Assembly: GCA_029004515.1 (NCBI GenBank)
Contig: JAQVYH010000014.1
Location: 1 to 38,997 of the forward strand
Length of the DNA: 38,997 nucleotides
Direction: 5' to 3'
Source: Eubacteriales bacterium
GTDB lineage: Bacteria > Bacillota > Clostridia > Monoglobales > UMGS1388
Below the pieces are notes generated by a model. That model was not told the DNA's origin and ran no database searches. It saw nothing but the letters and a program-made list of their open reading frames with translations. This document shows, in pieces, positions 1 to 8,010 of the stretch. The position numbers and the translations under genes are program-made. Within the stretch, counting starts at the first letter, position 1; every line of letters starts with the position of its first letter.

Positions 1-1
1 T

Positions 2-226
2 AAGGATGAATATAAGATGCAGAGAGTTAAGGCGTTTGTTTCTCTTCGGGATGGGTTTATGCCTAGTGAGGAGCTAAAAGAAGATATTATCTCATATCTT
101 GAAAAGAATGTTGCCAAATATGCAATGCCGAGGGAACTTGAATTTCGTGATGAAATGCCGAAAACTTTAGTAGGTAAGGTTGCGTACACTGTTCTTGAAA
201 AAGAGGAGGAAGCAAAGGCGGTATAA
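2..226 (+). CDS. Acyl-CoA synthetase (AMP-forming), C-terminal fragment
   Basis: The reading frame is open from base 2, so the gene begins before the window; the ATG at 17 is an internal methionine. About 74 residues remain. They match the end of the small C-terminal domain of AMP-dependent acyl-CoA or acyl-acid ligases: the segment KYAMPRELEFRDEMPKT followed by LVGKVAYTVLE holds the conserved PKT-x-x-GK element, whose lysine takes part in adenylate formation. The family activates carboxylic acids with ATP to an acyl-AMP and then to an acyl-CoA thioester in the cytoplasm. Family membership is read from the sequence; the long-chain type is inferred from the typical KYAMPRE spacing, and the substrate is unknown. 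The next gene starts 15 bases later on the same strand and may be co-transcribed. Confidence 0.85.
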   Translation, partial: KDEYKMQRVKAFVSLRDGFMPSEELKEDIISYLEKNVAKYAMPRELEFRDEMPKTLVGKVAYTVLEKEEEAKAV

Positions 227-241
227 CCTTTGCGGAGCATT

Positions 242-580
242 ATGGGGGATATAATAATTGGGATTATCCTGGCAGGCTTTTTGATACTCGCCTTGTATAA
301 TCTGTTTAGAAATAAAAATAAAGGCTGCTGCTCTGGATGTAGTGGCTGTATGAATAAGGAGAGATGTACAATGAAGAAAACATATAAAATCATAGTTGAT
401 GGTATGTCTTGTGGTCATTGCACCGCAGCAGTGAAGGAAGCATTGTCGGTTTATGGTGATGTTATAGTTGATTTAGAAACTAAAACTGCTACAGTCACAA
501 CTGATGCTGCTATTGATGCAAATGAAGTCAAGGGTAAAATCGAAGATATTGGTTTTGATTTTGTAAGTATGTCAGATTAA
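242..580 (+). CDS. FeoB-associated-type Cys-rich membrane segment fused to an HMA metal-binding domain
   Basis: The protein has 112 residues from the ATG at 242; a TTG at 230 in the same frame is less likely. Residues 3-22 form one hydrophobic helix, followed by basic residues and the cysteine cluster CCSGCSGC (29-36) with C42. This is the layout of FeoB-associated Cys-rich membrane proteins. Residues 44-112 are a heavy-metal-associated domain with the metal loop GMSCGHC (C57, C60), as in CopZ copper chaperones. The two parts are normally separate proteins. An AAGGAG at 356-361 lies 9 bases before an in-frame ATG at 371, exactly at the domain border, so a free HMA protein of 69 residues could also be made. 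Metal delivery or binding at the membrane is inferred; copper, ferrous iron or another thiophilic metal cannot be told apart. Confidence 0.82.
   Translation: MGDIIIGIILAGFLILALYNLFRNKNKGCCSGCSGCMNKERCTMKKTYKIIVDGMSCGHCTAAVKEALSVYGDVIVDLETKTATVTTDAAIDANEVKGKIEDIGFDFVSMSD
356..373 (+). promoter_or_regulatory. Internal ribosome binding site and start codon for a free HMA domain
   Basis: AAGGAG (356-361), nine spacer bases and ATG (371-373) lie inside the fusion gene and in frame with it. The downstream product would begin MKKTYK and be a complete CopZ-like domain. Internal initiation is inferred from the site's strength and position. Confidence 0.6.
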
Positions 581-597
581 TCAATACAATAAAGAAG

Positions 598-630
598 AGG
601 AGCCTTCTCCATATGGAGAGGCTCCTTTTT
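598..630 (+). terminator. Rho-independent terminator between convergent genes
   Basis: AGGAGCC (598-604) pairs with GGCTCCT (620-626), and inner CTCC pairs with GGAG around an ATAT loop. A run of five T follows. It ends the metal-protein transcript and may also stop the SLH gene arriving on the other strand. Confidence 0.85.
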
Positions 631-675
631 GTGTTGGCGTTTTATTATATTTGAGGAGAATTTAGAACTATACTA

Positions 676-3372
676 TTAAAATGAAACTGTATCGCTAAGC
701 TTTACAATAACGATTTCCTTAACTTCGTTTTCAACAACTCTGATGAATACTGCACTTGGGTCTGCATCATCATACTTGCTGATTTCGCTTGCATCTACAA
801 GAGATACCTGATTTCTTGTCTTGCTTGCATCGAAGAGGTAAACCTTTGCGTTACCTGTTGCATAGTTATTGATACCATTTGCATTTTGAACATTGATTGA
901 AGTTGAGAACTTCTTGTTTACGATACCGTATACAAGTTCGATATCATTTCTCTCATCAACAGTTGTCTTAAATGACTCCTGGTTGTTAGCATTTGCTGCA
1001 GCGAAGAGAACAGTAATCTTTTCGATTTCGCCTGCTGAGTTAACTCTGTACTGGATAACATCACCCTGCTCAACCATGTTCTCACCGTTGTAAAGAACAG
1101 TTGTGTCTTCTGTGATTACTTCAATCTTTTCACCATTTGCAATTGTGTAGAGCTTGTGAACTTCGTCACCGTCTTCGTTCTTTGTAACTGTGATCTTGTC
1201 TACAAGAGCTACTGGTGATTTAACATCAGTTTCACCATCAGAATTCATAACAACGATTGCATTTGCTACAAGTTCAGCTGTGAGGTCATAGATTGTTACA
1301 TCATATGAGCTCTTATCTGTGAACATTGTGCTTGTTCTTACTGCAAATTCGTCTGTCTTTGTGCCTGTGCTTGATTTTGGAATATCAAATACTACTGTGT
1401 TGTTATTAAGGTTGAACTTGTCAAGTTTATTAGCTGTTGCCTTATAAACAAGTGCTTCGCCCTTTGCGTCCATAGAGAACTTATCTTTAAGTTCTGTCTG
1501 GTTTGCTGAGTTGTCATTAGCTGTGTGAATCTGTGATACATAACCTGCTGCGTTTACATCATATACAACAAGCTGTGCATATTCTGAAATACCAGCGAAG
1601 TTATCATCAGCTGATGCCTTAATCTTTGCGAGGATTTCGCTACCTGTGAATGAACCTTCATCATTAAACTTAATCTTGTCTGCACCATTTAAGATAACAG
1701 TTTCGCTATCCTTTGTGAACATCTTGATTTCAAGTCTTGAGTCAATGTTTTTAGACATATCAGCAGCTACGATAAAGCCATAGTTGTCGCTTGCTGTTGA
1801 CTTAGCTTCAAACCATGCAATCTTGCCTTCTGCGTCGAGATAGAATACACCTTCGTCATCAAGACCAAGATTGAATTCGCTGTAGAGTGATTCTGAAGCG
1901 GCGTATTCATTGCCACCGATGGTGTACTTATCATCAGATACTTCAGCGATTACACCTTCAACCTTGTCGTTTGAAACGATAATGTTGATAACACTACTTT
2001 CATCAGGTGTTTTGCCTGACATTGCTACTGATAGTACATCATATTCCTCTAAATCTTCAAGACCAATTTCCACTCCGTTTTTAACTATGCTGAATGTGAG
2101 ATTTGAATCAGTAGGATCAAGTTTGAGGGAAGGGTTAGTGCCCTTGTCCATAATCTTGTTACCTGTGAGTGAAACTTCATCTACTACATAGTTAACATAC
2201 TTTGTCATGAAAACAAGATCATACACGTCGTTTTTATCTATATCAACAAGTGTTACATAACCAGTTGTAAGAACATCCATAATGTTTTCTACTGCATATT
2301 CATTTGCGCTTGTAGCTACGCCATTATAGAATACAGTTGCATCTCCTGCGATAGAAAGCTTCTGAGTTTTCTTGTCTGTTTCTTTGTTGATCCAGTATCT
2401 AAGTGTCTTAGCCTCTGTGCCATTACCTTCGATTTCTGAAAGGTTTTCAGCATCAATCTTGATTTCTGTCATTTTTGCTGTGTTAGGTCTTACAAGAATA
2501 AGGGTCTTGTCAGAGTTTGCCTTAGGCTGAGTGTAGTAGTATACTACATTGTAACCAAGGTACTGACGAACTACATTACCACCTGTTTTAAAGATGCTTG
2601 CTTCACCCTTATCAGATTCAGTAATCTGTACTTCATCATCTTTAAGTGTTGATTCACCCTTAAGTGATGACTGGTTAGTTGCTGTAATCTGACCATATTC
2701 TTCGTATACACCAAGAACATCTTCAAGAAGTGTTTCGTCTACTACTTCATATATTTCGTTTGAACCATAGCTTACCTTTTTCATAAGGTTAATTGAAAGA
2801 GCGTTGTATGCGAGATCTGCAATTGAACCTCTCTTAATTGGTTCGTTAGCAGCGTGTGAAATACCTCTTGTAAGGCCATTCTGTGCTGCTGTTACAAGGT
2901 AACCTGATGGGAACCCCCCATTATCAAGAGCAGTTGGTTCATATCCTAATACTCTAGTGAGAACTGTTACTGCCTCTGCGAATGTGATATCATCGTCAGG
3001 TCTAAAGTTACCTGTGTCATCACCAATTACATAACCCTTTGAGTCAGCTACACTGATAAAGCCTGTTGCCCAGTGTCCTTTGACTACGTCTGGATATCTT
3101 GTTGCTGTCTGACCCTCTGCAACCTCTGTGAGTCCTGCGAGAGCTACTGCAATCTTTGCAAATTCAGAACGTCTGAGTGTATCTTCAGGTCTGAAGTTGC
3201 CTGATTCTTCGTCGCCTACCATTATACCAAGTGCACCAAGAAGATATGCAGCCTCTTCATATTCTGTGCCCGCAACATCATCTGCAATATTTACTGCAAG
3301 TGCTGACATTGGTACTATTAAGCTAAGCATCATTGTGAAAACGATTGCCAACGCTGTAAGCTTTTTTTTCAT
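676..3372 (-). CDS. SLH-domain surface protein, 898 residues
   Basis: This is an exported cell-surface protein, probably a structural S-layer or wall-attached component. Residues 1-26 are a signal peptide: KKK, a hydrophobic stretch, then a cleavage site after SALA. Three SLH-type segments follow: about 32-85 (GNFRPEDTLRRSEFAKIAV), 92-150 (PDVVKGHWATGFI, then GNFRPDDDITFAEAV), and a weaker one to about 205. SLH domains bind pyruvylated secondary wall polymers. The remaining 690 or so residues are acidic, Thr/Asn/Val-rich, free of cysteine, and look like beta-sandwich repeats without a recognised catalytic motif. GGAGG at 3383-3387 precedes the ATG by 10 bases. It is transcribed away from a second SLH gene. 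Codon choice looks strongly biased, as in abundant proteins, but this is an impression and was not calculated. Confidence 0.9.
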   Translation of the reverse strand: MKKKLTALAIVFTMMLSLIVPMSALAVNIADDVAGTEYEEAAYLLGALGIMVGDEESGNFRPEDTLRRSEFAKIAVALAGLTEVAEGQTATRYPDVVKGHWATGFISVADSKGYVIGDDTGNFRPDDDITFAEAVTVLTRVLGYEPTALDNGGFPSGYLVTAAQNGLTRGISHAANEPIKRGSIADLAYNALSINLMKKVSYGSNEIYEVVDETLLEDVLGVYEEYGQITATNQSSLKGESTLKDDEVQITESDKGEASIFKTGGNVVRQYLGYNVVYYYTQPKANSDKTLILVRPNTAKMTEIKIDAENLSEIEGNGTEAKTLRYWINKETDKKTQKLSIAGDATVFYNGVATSANEYAVENIMDVLTTGYVTLVDIDKNDVYDLVFMTKYVNYVVDEVSLTGNKIMDKGTNPSLKLDPTDSNLTFSIVKNGVEIGLEDLEEYDVLSVAMSGKTPDESSVINIIVSNDKVEGVIAEVSDDKYTIGGNEYAASESLYSEFNLGLDDEGVFYLDAEGKIAWFEAKSTASDNYGFIVAADMSKNIDSRLEIKMFTKDSETVILNGADKIKFNDEGSFTGSEILAKIKASADDNFAGISEYAQLVVYDVNAAGYVSQIHTANDNSANQTELKDKFSMDAKGEALVYKATANKLDKFNLNNNTVVFDIPKSSTGTKTDEFAVRTSTMFTDKSSYDVTIYDLTAELVANAIVVMNSDGETDVKSPVALVDKITVTKNEDGDEVHKLYTIANGEKIEVITEDTTVLYNGENMVEQGDVIQYRVNSAGEIEKITVLFAAANANNQESFKTTVDERNDIELVYGIVNKKFSTSINVQNANGINNYATGNAKVYLFDASKTRNQVSLVDASEISKYDDADPSAVFIRVVENEVKEIVIVKLSDTVSF

Positions 3373-3474
3373 AATTGTATTGCCTCCTTGTATTATATTT
3401 GTTTTTTATCTGCTTGTGCAGAATTACGTTAACATAATCTGTGTTGCTGTTGCGTTATGTTAACCACAAGTCAC

Positions 3475-3503
3475 ATTCTATAGCATTATTCGACATAAAT
3501 CAA
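3475..3503 (-). promoter_or_regulatory. Sigma-A promoter for the 898-residue SLH gene
   Basis: Read on the minus strand, TTGATT (3503-3498) and TAGAAT (3480-3475) are separated by 17 bases. The predicted start near 3468 leaves a leader of about 95 bases before the ATG. Confidence 0.65.
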
Positions 3504-3542
3504 CCCTTAATTTTTTCCATTATTGCAAATTCGTGACAAGTG

Positions 3543-3571
3543 TTGTTTTTTAAAAAAATTTATGTTATAAT
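3543..3571 (+). promoter_or_regulatory. Sigma-A promoter for the 602-residue SLH gene
   Basis: TTGTTT (3543-3548), a 17-base spacer and TATAAT (3566-3571), with an extended TG one base before the -10. It lies 40 bases from the minus-strand promoter, so the two face away from each other. Confidence 0.7.
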
Positions 3572-3616
3572 TGATAAAAAGATTTCACATTACATAACCG
3601 AAGGGGAGGAAGTAAA

Positions 3617-5425
3617 ATGAAACTCAAGAGAATTACTGCAATAATGCTCGTTACCATGCTTGCATTTGGCAGTATGACAACTATCGCTGCATCAACATTT
3701 AAAGATGTTGCTGATGATTATTGGGCAAAGGAATATATTGAGGAAATGTACTCAATAGGTCTTATCAAAGGTTATCCTGATGGTACATTCGGTCCTGCTA
3801 ATGCTGTTAGCAAGTGGGAGTCCCTTATCCTTGCTGCCAGAGTACTTGGCTTCAATGACCCTGAAAATGATGAATACATAGAGCTTGCTTCTGATAAATA
3901 CATGTCAAAGCTTGCATCATACGATGTAAAGAATAAAGAAGAATTATGTTACCTTCTCTATTGGGGTGTTATTGAAGAAGATGACCTTGCAGGTTATCTT
4001 GCAGAAGATAAAAAGAACGCACCAGAGCTTAGGTATGAAGCCGCAATTCTTCTTACTAAAGTAATGGGTGGCGAAGAAGAAGCGCTTAATCAGTCATCAG
4101 TCGTAATAGAGTATGATGATGCTTCAGATATCCCTACAGCAGCAAAACCTTATGTTTCTTATGTAACAGGCATCAAGGTTATGCAGGGCACAGGTAATAA
4201 CAAGTTTGACCCACGTATGCAGGTATCAAGAGCACAGATGTCAACAATGATGTACAATACAATGCGTGCTATGAATCTTGAACAACATACAGTAACTGTT
4301 CAGTCAGTTGTTGCATCACAAAGCGAGATTTCAGCTTATGATGTAAAGGGCGCATCACAGAAATATATTGCAGATGCTGGTACAATCTATCGTGCAGATG
4401 GCAATGCTGCATCAATTAAAGATATCAAATCCGGTATGGTCTTAAGAATTAGCAAGCAGAATGATGATATCCGTCTTATCGAATGGAATTCAGAAGCTAC
4501 ACAGATGGTAGCTGAGGGTAAGGTGGTTTCAGCATCAACTGCTTATGGCGGAGAACTAACAATTGGTGTTGTTGATGAAGACGGCTTTATCACTAATGAA
4601 ACTTTCAAGGTAGTAGCTACTGCTGCAATTATTTATGATGGTGATTCAATCAGCCTTTCACAGGTTAAACCAATTTACTATGCAACTGTATATTATTCTG
4701 GTAATAACAACGCATATAAAGTTGAACTTGCGGGCAAAGCATCAACAGCGAATGGTACTTTTGTAGGATATTCTCTTGACCCTAACACTATCACAATCAA
4801 TAATGATAATGGAAGCAAAGAAACATATCTTATGCTTGACGGTGTTGGTGTAACTAGAAATGATCGTGACGCTTCAATATATGACATTGCTAAGGGCGAC
4901 AGATTAGTGCTCGTTCTTGAATATCGTCAGGTTAAAACAATTAAGGCTACAAGCATTGATCAGACAGTTGAAGGTACAATCAAAGAGCTTGTTTTTGGTG
5001 ATACAAACTATATAACAGTTAAGCTTGCTAACTCATCACTTGAAAAGTACAATATTAGTGACGATACAAACATAACAATTGACGATGTAGTAGCTAGTAT
5101 GTATGATTTAAGACCAGGAGCGCAGATTAAGCTTGTAGCTGCAAGCACCAATGCAACAAAGATTAGCTCTTATGCAACGGTTGCTCCATCTCACATCATC
5201 GGTAAAGTTAAGGCTGTTAATGCTACATACAATCTTGTAACACTTGAGAATATTGCAGATGGTCTTGACCAGCAGGTACTCATTAAGGGAACATGCACAT
5301 TCGTTGATAACACAGGTTCAGGAATCAACTCTCTTAAGAAGCTCCAGCCAGGATATCAGGTTACTGTATTTGGCAATATAAGCAATGGTGCATACCTTGT
5401 TAACACTCTTATTGTTACTAAATAA
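3617..5425 (+). CDS. SLH-domain surface protein, 602 residues
   Basis: A secreted, wall-anchored protein. Residues 1-25 are a signal peptide ending near TTIAA. SLH 1 is clear at about 27-80 (FKDVADDYWAKEYIEEMYS, then GYPDGTFGPANAVSKWE). A divergent SLH 2 spans about 95-155, and SLH 3 about 165-220 (GTGNNKFDPRMQVSRAQMS). The rest, about 225-602, has the alternating Val/Ile/Thr pattern of small beta-barrel repeats of roughly 75 residues (for example GTIKELVFGDTNYITVKL and GKVKAVNATYNLVTLENI). I see no enzyme motif. GGGGAGGAAG sits just before the ATG. A lipoprotein gene follows after 28 bases and is likely co-transcribed. The pair with the divergent SLH gene suggests one surface-layer locus. 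Confidence 0.9.
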   Translation: MKLKRITAIMLVTMLAFGSMTTIAASTFKDVADDYWAKEYIEEMYSIGLIKGYPDGTFGPANAVSKWESLILAARVLGFNDPENDEYIELASDKYMSKLASYDVKNKEELCYLLYWGVIEEDDLAGYLAEDKKNAPELRYEAAILLTKVMGGEEEALNQSSVVIEYDDASDIPTAAKPYVSYVTGIKVMQGTGNNKFDPRMQVSRAQMSTMMYNTMRAMNLEQHTVTVQSVVASQSEISAYDVKGASQKYIADAGTIYRADGNAASIKDIKSGMVLRISKQNDDIRLIEWNSEATQMVAEGKVVSASTAYGGELTIGVVDEDGFITNETFKVVATAAIIYDGDSISLSQVKPIYYATVYYSGNNNAYKVELAGKASTANGTFVGYSLDPNTITINNDNGSKETYLMLDGVGVTRNDRDASIYDIAKGDRLVLVLEYRQVKTIKATSIDQTVEGTIKELVFGDTNYITVKLANSSLEKYNISDDTNITIDDVVASMYDLRPGAQIKLVAASTNATKISSYATVAPSHIIGKVKAVNATYNLVTLENIADGLDQQVLIKGTCTFVDNTGSGINSLKKLQPGYQVTVFGNISNGAYLVNTLIVTK

Positions 5426-5453
5426 TCTATCATCAGACGGGACTGAATAATTG

Positions 5454-5999
5454 ATGAAAAAACTTATAGCTAGTATATTAGTTCTCTTTATAAGTGTAGC
5501 GTTTCTTAGTGGCTGTAATAGCAACAAGACAGAGAAGGGGGAACCCCTCGAGATAACATTCAATACAAATGAAGGTGAAGCTCCTAAGCAGACAGAGCCG
5601 CTTGAACCACTTAATACTGCTGTGCAAAAGCAGGATGTTGAGTTCAAAGGAGATAGATACGGTGTTATCATTAACAACGCCAAAGAAGAGGACATAAAGG
5701 CCAAAAAGATTGAAAAGTTCACCTACAAAAATGGAAGTGAAGCAATCGCCGTTATGCCATACTATCCTGGTTCTAAAATCAGAGTTGAGTCTGTTGTTTA
5801 TGATATGGCTAAGAATTATATAACACCTGTTGAAACACTTTTTGAAACAACTTCAACTAAAGACTATGCTCTTATTCTTTATGCAGACCGTCCAGATGGC
5901 GTAATGCCGGAAATTAGAGTAACAGTTGAATACGAAGGTACAGTTTATAGCAACCTTATAAAGAACGTACCTGATAGTGAAACAGAATATATTAGATAA
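5454..5999 (+). CDS. Small lipoprotein of unknown function
   Basis: There are 181 residues from the ATG at 5454; the adjacent TTG at 5451 is a possible alternative. A signal sequence of about 17 hydrophobic residues ends in the lipobox LSGC, with C21 as the lipid-modified residue, so the mature protein should be anchored on the outer face of the membrane. After it comes an acidic, Pro/Glu/Thr-rich linker (about 22-60) and a domain of roughly 120 residues that reads like one beta-sandwich (for example RVTVEYEGTVYSNLIKNV). No family is recognised. It follows the SLH gene at short distance with no terminator between them, and a strong terminator follows, so the two probably form one transcription unit. 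Its ribosome site is weak, so coupling to the upstream gene is possible. Confidence 0.8.
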   Translation: MKKLIASILVLFISVAFLSGCNSNKTEKGEPLEITFNTNEGEAPKQTEPLEPLNTAVQKQDVEFKGDRYGVIINNAKEEDIKAKKIEKFTYKNGSEAIAVMPYYPGSKIRVESVVYDMAKNYITPVETLFETTSTKDYALILYADRPDGVMPEIRVTVEYEGTVYSNLIKNVPDSETEYIR

Positions 6000-6003
6000 T
6001 TTA

Positions 6004-6036
6004 AAAGCGACATTCATTTTGAATGTCGCTTTTATT
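6004..6036 (+). terminator. Terminator of the SLH-lipoprotein unit
   Basis: A perfect 12-base stem, AAAAGCGACATTC-like arm (6004-6015) with its complement (6021-6032) around ATTTT, followed by TTTTATT. It lies 5 bases after the stop codon of the lipoprotein gene. Confidence 0.9.
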
Positions 6037-6039
6037 ATG

Positions 6040-6505
6040 CAAAATGTAGAATTCTAATTTAGTGTAGATTATGAGTTGTTCTTGTCCTTTTTATGCGTTC
6101 TGTGCCTTTTTATAAGCGTGTTATAGGCTGTATAAAAATAGTGCGCTAAAGCCTTCATTATCGCGATTTTGCTATGCAAAACACTTGCATTCAGGCGTTT
6201 AGTTACAAATGGACGAACTGAAAGAGAGCAAAGTGAACGACCCGAAGGTGTATGTGTATACATCCTCGCTAAAGCCTTCACTATCGCACTTTTTGCTTCG
6301 CAAAACACTTGCGTTCAGGCTTATGGTTGCAACATTTACTATCGTAAATGTTTTATAAGGTGAAGTTCGTTCATAGCATAAAGAATGTAAAGTATAAGGA
6401 AGTTGCGGAGAATTTCAGCAACTTCCTTGAATATGGAATTATAATGTAGCATAGATTAATAATAATTTATTTTATTCTTTATGTGTTCTGTGCCTTTTTA
6501 TCAGC
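6040..6505. repeat. Gene-free, repeat-rich intergenic block
   Basis: I see no real gene here; the short open frames overlap repeats. Two 65-66 base direct copies (6144-6208 and 6267-6332) share CGCTAAAGCCTTCA and AAAACACTTGC. A second pair flanks the block: 6091-6117 and 6479-6505 are 25/27 identical (core GTTCTGTGCCTTTTTAT), and the similarity extends weakly upstream to about 6040 and 6423, each time just after a strong hairpin. The middle (6208-6254 and 6358-6375) also resembles the element at 7914-7990 in inverse orientation. The arrangement suggests a nested or duplicated non-coding repeat. Confidence 0.7.
6396..6428 (-). terminator. Hairpin downstream of the QueG-like gene
   Basis: AAGGAAGTTGC (6396-6406) pairs perfectly with GCAACTTCCTT (6418-6428) around an 11-base loop. 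On the minus strand it lies about 80 bases after the stop of the QueG-like gene. The T-run is short, so termination is plausible but not certain. Confidence 0.5.
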
Positions 6506-7147
6506 CTACCTGAATTTAGGGCATTTGGAGATACATATTCCACAAACGCTGCCTCTCCCAATATGCTGATATGCTTTCTTCATATGATTGCTACAAGCTG
6601 CTGCGTCGAATATTTCGCTTCGTTCCATACCTTCCTTATAGTTAACCCCTCTTATTGCCATAGCAGGGCATAAATCTCTGCATATAGTACATTCTCCGCA
6701 GTCTTTATCTATTGGGCTCCCAACCTCAAAAGGCATATCTGTAAGGATTGTTCCAAGTCTAATTGCCGGTCCGTATTTTTCTGATATAAACAAGGCACTT
6801 TTGCCGATATACCCAAGTCCTGCAAGACGAGCCGCTTGTTTGTGAGAAAAATACCCTTTATATTCAGATGTAGATTGAGAAGCTCCCACACAAAGGTAGT
6901 TGTAGCCTCTCTTTTCAATTTCAAAAGCACATCGCAGAAGTGCATTGTCAATAAATGCATTAACTGTGCGATAGTGGTGGAAGTATTCAAAAGTAGGCAT
7001 TGTATCAACCTTTGATAGAACATACTTTGAAAGAGGGATTACTATTGATATTGCGTATGGTAGTTCGTTATCCACCTTTGCAAAACCAATCTCGGTGACG
7101 GAAATACTGTTAAAAAAATCTGTTATTATCTTGTTATTATCGTTCAT
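6506..7147 (-). CDS. QueG-like double [4Fe-4S] protein, short form
   Basis: The protein has 213 residues from the ATG at 7147; an in-frame TTG at 7156 is too close to the upstream AAGGA, which suits the ATG (11 bases). The segment around 100-135 (AARLAGLGYIGKSALFIS, then GPAIRLGTILTD) matches the cobalamin/active-site region of epoxyqueuosine reductase relatives. C150, C153, C156 and C160 (CGECTICRDLCP) with C185, C202, C205 and C209 (CGICISKCP) give two [4Fe-4S] clusters. QueG itself makes the last step of queuosine in tRNA but is usually 300-380 residues; this protein lacks that length and the C-terminal repeats. A redox role with or without a corrinoid is likely, but the QueG reaction is not established. 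It overlaps the end of the DUF5662 gene by 11 bases, so the two are translationally linked. Confidence 0.8.
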   Translation of the reverse strand: MNDNNKIITDFFNSISVTEIGFAKVDNELPYAISIVIPLSKYVLSKVDTMPTFEYFHHYRTVNAFIDNALLRCAFEIEKRGYNYLCVGASQSTSEYKGYFSHKQAARLAGLGYIGKSALFISEKYGPAIRLGTILTDMPFEVGSPIDKDCGECTICRDLCPAMAIRGVNYKEGMERSEIFDAAACSNHMKKAYQHIGRGSVCGICISKCPKFR

Positions 7148-7715
7148 TAATTTCAAAATCCTTTGCAGAATAGTCTTTTAGTTTTCTAATGCTCTTAATA
7201 TATCTAAAGGTTTCTTTTTCTCCCTTGTCACGAAGCATCACCAAAAGATATTCAAGGAGTGCTGCTGTGTCCTGTTGAATAACCCTTCTATGCTTTGCCC
7301 CCATAAAATATTGCAGAGGCATATCGTCAGTGTAGGAGGACCCTTTGTAAATTTTGCTTGCAGCAACTCTGTCACAAAACATTTCAATCACGCATTTGAC
7401 AGGCATCTTTACAGGGGCGATTGTCTTTGTTACAGGGTCATAATCTGTCCAATGTTCAAAGTGATGTCTGTTACGTCCTTTGTGGTGAATCCATGCGTTA
7501 GAAAAACCTCTTGATTCCCTCTCTGCCTCGTTTGGACTACGAGTACCCTGATAGAATCTTGCCCCCTCCATAAATTCAGTTGGAGTGTATTTTGAAAGGT
7601 CGTGCAATAATCCCTGAAAGAGTATTCCTGCTTTTGCACAGTGGGTGATTACCTTGTGTCTATGCTTGGTAATTGTATTAAAATGTTGCCATGCTTTATA
7701 TAATGAGAAATTCAT
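7137..7715 (-). CDS. DUF5662 family protein
   Basis: A protein of 192 residues, probably cytoplasmic. It resembles the DUF5662 family, whose members carry histidine- and aspartate-rich motifs of a metal-binding helical fold. Visible motifs are GLLHDLSKYTPTEF (about 35-48) and the region WIHHKGRNRHHFEHW (about 75-90), followed by CVIEMFCDRVAASKIYKG. The HD pair in LLHDLSKY suggests an HD-like hydrolase, but no activity is known to me and this remains inference. GAGG sits shortly before the ATG, and a very good promoter lies at 7740-7768. The QueG-like gene overlaps its stop codon and shares its transcript. Confidence 0.75.
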   Translation of the reverse strand: MNFSLYKAWQHFNTITKHRHKVITHCAKAGILFQGLLHDLSKYTPTEFMEGARFYQGTRSPNEAERESRGFSNAWIHHKGRNRHHFEHWTDYDPVTKTIAPVKMPVKCVIEMFCDRVAASKIYKGSSYTDDMPLQYFMGAKHRRVIQQDTAALLEYLLVMLRDKGEKETFRYIKSIRKLKDYSAKDFEINER

Positions 7716-7739
7716 ATTTTATACCTCACTTCAAAGCTT

Positions 7740-7768
7740 ATTATAGCAGAAACATCTCCTGATTGCAA
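7740..7768 (-). promoter_or_regulatory. Sigma-A promoter for the DUF5662/QueG-like operon
   Basis: On the minus strand, TTGCAA (7768-7763), 17 bases and a consensus TATAAT (7745-7740). The structured repeat element begins within three bases upstream of the -35 box. Confidence 0.75.
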
Positions 7769-7869
7769 TAAAAAGGGCTGCAGCAAAATGCGCAGACCTC
7801 GCAAAACTATTATATTACTATATAGAGCATATTCAAAGATAGCAGTATATACAATAAAAATAAAGATGT

Positions 7870-7899
7870 AGTAAAATACGTAATTTTACGTATTTTACT
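7870..7899. repeat. Perfect 14-base inverted repeat
   Basis: AGTAAAATACGTAA (7870-7883), two T, then its exact complement (7886-7899). The dyad centre is AT-rich with two TACGTA cores. It could be an operator, a hairpin of the element, or a fold-back arm. Confidence 0.8.
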
Positions 7900-8010
7900 G
7901 TGAATTAATGTTTTGCGATATGAACAAACTTCACCTCTCGGCGTACCATCGTACGCCTTCGGGTATCCCGTTGGTTCAGTTTGTCCATTCTGCATCATTT
8001 TTCGTCAGCC

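Noticed and set aside
3392..3397. TATAAT on the minus strand close to the 898-residue SLH gene
   Set aside because: It is too near the ribosome site and has no -35; the promoter at 3475-3503 is much better.
6144..6332. Possible CRISPR array
   Set aside because: There are only two copies, 65 bases long and imperfect, with a single unlike spacer; no cas gene is nearby.
6069..6363. Short open frames in the repeat block
   Set aside because: They run through direct repeats in both orientations without ribosome sites and are best explained as repeat by-products.
7810..7998. 62-residue minus-strand open frame in the structured element
   Set aside because: It crosses the hairpins and the 14-base palindrome and has no upstream ribosome site.
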